Source of the DNA: Nitzschia sp. DOCU1
Taxonomy: Eukaryota; Bacillariophyta; Bacillariophyceae; Bacillariales; Bacillariaceae
Direction of reading: 5' to 3'
DNA length: 64,000 nucleotides
NCBI GenBank assembly: GCA_951394045.1
Contig: OX595988.1
Location: 2,743,352-2,807,351 of the forward strand
The notes below the pieces were generated by a model. That model saw only the letters and a program-made list of their open reading frames with translations, had not been told where the DNA came from and searched no databases. The translations under genes were made by a program, and so were the position numbers. This document shows, piece by piece, positions 62,007 to 64,000 of the stretch; the first letter of the stretch is position 1; each line of letters begins with the position of its first letter.

Positions 62007-62966
62007 CTAATAAAACCTCGCTCGATGTGTGCGATCATTGGACTCGATTGGTACCGCCCCTGCCCGATGATAACAACTTCCATGCTGTCGATACTCAACA
62101 TTCCTGGAGCAGACTGGTGATGGATGCCGATTATTCCGATGTCTCGAGCCAACAAGCTGGCGGCTGTTGCAGTTGTCTGGTGTTGGAGGAAGTCGGCAGT
62201 TGCGACGAACGAAATGCAATGTCATTGTCCATGCAAAGAACGTAAACTCCTTGAGTCTTCGAATCACATGGTGTTGCCGATTTAGTTCTTTGGCATGTTC
62301 CCACGCTTCTGCTAGCGCCAGTTTGCCACGGACCACCAGATTGTGCTTCCGGTCCACAGCCAGCGCCTTGTCCCGTGTGATTAGCGCGATTTCGCCCAAA
62401 GCCCTGGCAATATCGCCCACCACCCCTACTTGTCCATGTGCATATGCAGAGTAAAAACCAGCAATAATCCCAGGAAATGTACCTAGAGCAAGAGTACCCA
62501 CCACGGCACCCGCCACGCCGGATGCTACCGCCGTGCTAGGTAGTTGTTCCTGGGTGCTGTTCTGGTCCTGGTCACCTTCGAGTGTATCCAGAAAACGTTG
62601 ATATTCGCTTTCAGAAATATCTGCAACAATAGATGTCGGAGAATATACCACTTGGTCTCGTTGGTAGTCGTAGAATACCCGGGCGAGTTGGGGATGTATT
62701 GGATCCATCACTGCAACTGGCAGCGCCGGTGGCAAGTCTCGTTCCGTGGTGATGAGCGTATCAGGCCAACCTGGATATTCTGAAATACGGATATTCCCAT
62801 CTTCTCCTATGTCCATATCCATATCCATCGCAACATCAAACTCGCTCGGAGCGGTTGGTTCAGGGGAAACGGACGCGACTCTCCAGCTATCAACTTGCTG
62901 GATTTCGGCTTCTTCTTGCTGGTGCCCATCCTCAACAAAGGCAACCTGTTTCACGTTGATGGTCAT
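62007..62966 (-). CDS. glycine-rich membrane protein (family member 2)
   Basis: 319 residues. A longer acidic N-terminus (Met/Asp repeats) precedes the hydrophobic hairpin (VASGVAGAVVGTLALGTFPGI) and the shared block GDIARALGEIALITRDKALAVDRKHNLV. After FVRRNC the C-terminus differs fully from its paralogues and becomes Arg/His/Asn/Ser-rich, so a frameshift or unseen intron near 62190-62230 is possible. Confidence 0.75.
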   Translation of the reverse strand: MTINVKQVAFVEDGHQQEEAEIQQVDSWRVASVSPEPTAPSEFDVAMDMDMDIGEDGNIRISEYPGWPDTLITTERDLPPALPVAVMDPIHPQLARVFYDYQRDQVVYSPTSIVADISESEYQRFLDTLEGDQDQNSTQEQLPSTAVASGVAGAVVGTLALGTFPGIIAGFYSAYAHGQVGVVGDIARALGEIALITRDKALAVDRKHNLVVRGKLALAEAWEHAKELNRQHHVIRRLKEFTFFAWTMTLHFVRRNCRLPPTPDNCNSRQLVGSRHRNNRHPSPVCSRNVEYRQHGSCYHRAGAVPIESNDRTHRARFY

Positions 62967-63540
62967 GGTCAAAGGCTACGTAGAATGAAAGACAAGAAAG
63001 TGTTATTCTTGGAGGGTGTATGATAATACAAGGCTAGAGACGATGACACATGTTTCAAGCAAAGGTTTTTATGTAACGTTGATGGGCGTGTGATGATCTT
63101 TTTGCGACGTTTTATCCACTCGCACATTGGCGAGATCTTTGAGGAAGCGCCGCCAGGCGCGCAAAGAAGTCGTGGCCGGAGTCACGATGAGATCTTTCAT
63201 CCACGAGTAAGGAAAGACCCAAGCAACGAATAAAACAATATGGAAACATGACATCTCGCCCTCTCAGCGAAGAAATAGTAAGAGACCCCCCTCCTCGTAG
63301 CGAATGAACCATCACTGTACAAGCGGATGTAGTGGAGATGCTGGTAGCTGAGAGTATAGAATAGAACGACTGTATGTTGATACGGGTAGACTAATAGTCA
63401 CGATAATATTATCTCGAAAGAGACGCTACGGCCTTGTACTAGGAAATCGAAGCAAAGCTATTATCAAAGACTCTAGCTGGCAATACTTGTGACAAATCTA
63501 GGATCCATCATCTTGTCGATTCAATACATTTTCCTTGCCT
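62967..63540. other. intergenic region between paralogues
   Basis: About 570 bp. No gene supported. Confidence 0.4.
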
Positions 63541-64000
63541 TTATTTCTTTTCGTCTGTGACCGAGTTATTGTTTGCCCCACAAGCACCGCCGACCTTATC
63601 CGCCACAAATTCGTAGCCTTTTCCGACGCCATCGACTCCCTTCTCTAATATTCGATTCTCCCTGATAAAATGTACGAAAGAATGCCAGACGTGGACGACA
63701 AAGTCCTTTGACTTGTCCAAAACTTGGTGCTTCTCGTCGTACTTCTTGGCACCCTCCCACGTTTTGGTGGCGGCCTCGGCAGTCTTTTCCACAATGTGAT
63801 GCTTTTCATCGACTTCAATGGCCTTGTTTTTGACAGTGATACCCACATCACCTAGTGCCCGGGCTGCATCTCCTGGGGCACCATCCTTTTGTGAAACGTA
63901 GGCAGCCCCAAAACCAAGGAGGGCAGATAGGATTGGACCACCAAAGAGGAAACCAAGGACTGCTCCCGTGGCGCCAGATGCTACCATTTTATCATGTTTC
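63541..64000 (-). CDS. glycine-rich membrane protein (family member 3, cut by window edge)
   Basis: C-terminal 153 codons are visible. The frame is open to the window end, and the Met at 63987 lies just before VASGATGAVLGFLFGG, which is internal in the paralogues, so the true start is probably outside. The shared block reads GDAARALGDVGITVKNKAIEVDEKHHIV. Further helices with Lys/Glu follow and the end is Asn/Asp/Lys-rich, with no His/Cys tail. Confidence 0.75.
   Translation of the reverse strand, partial: KHDKMVASGATGAVLGFLFGGPILSALLGFGAAYVSQKDGAPGDAARALGDVGITVKNKAIEVDEKHHIVEKTAEAATKTWEGAKKYDEKHQVLDKSKDFVVHVWHSFVHFIRENRILEKGVDGVGKGYEFVADKVGGACGANNNSVTDEKK

Noticed and set aside
1..64000. tRNA genes, CRISPR arrays, bacterial operons
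   Set aside because: No cloverleaf with a GGTTCGAATC-type arm, no regularly spaced short repeats and no tight same-strand gene strings were seen by eye. A covariance-model scan would be needed to exclude small RNAs.

Overview
The window looks like nuclear DNA of a eukaryotic alga, most likely a pennate diatom. The grounds are: well-spaced genes on both strands, a few short GT-AG introns (73-129 nt in the well-supported models), several proteins starting with a signal peptide that runs into an ASAFAP-like plastid motif, a copia-type retrotransposon, a receptor guanylyl cyclase, and a bacterial-looking DUF285 surface protein. The species cannot be fixed from the sequence. No tRNA, CRISPR array or bacterial operon was seen. 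All exon models here were made by eye from reading frame and splice consensus; the phases were checked and they close.

Layout. 0.6-21.7 kb: a receptor protein kinase/guanylyl cyclase, a ubiquitin relic, a zinc-site membrane protein, a zinc-finger/PHD chromatin-type protein, a twin-CX9C protein, MND1, a lone 5S rRNA gene, an ankyrin protein, a secreted Pro/Thr protein, a DUF285 surface protein, a membrane-anchored PP2C phosphatase and an orphan protein. 21.7-33.0 kb: a transposon island. It holds a two-gene Tc1/mariner-like element with about 217-bp inverted repeats and TA target duplication, then a second inverted-repeat element with one unknown gene that was split by an intact copia retrotransposon with matching LTRs. 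33.5-60.2 kb: housekeeping and organelle genes (D-aminoacyl-tRNA deacylase, eIF3j, cysteine-synthase-like protein, PPR-like and DUF2358 plastid proteins, a large disordered protein, two inverted glycosyltransferase paralogues, EndoG-type nuclease, coproporphyrinogen oxidase, a TrhO-methyltransferase fusion, plastid CGFS glutaredoxin). 60.8-64.0 kb: three tandem paralogues of a glycine-rich membrane protein family; the last runs off the window.

How they work together. The genes are mostly independent transcription units. Five proteins between 38 and 60 kb carry plastid-type leaders. The most striking one fuses a rhodanese tRNA-U34 hydroxylase (TrhO type) to a TrmR-like O-methyltransferase, the two enzymes that act in sequence to make 5-methoxyuridine in bacteria. 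The transposon island is the most dynamic part: its elements are nested, the retrotransposon looks recent, and one element starts 46 bp from the start codon of a host gene.
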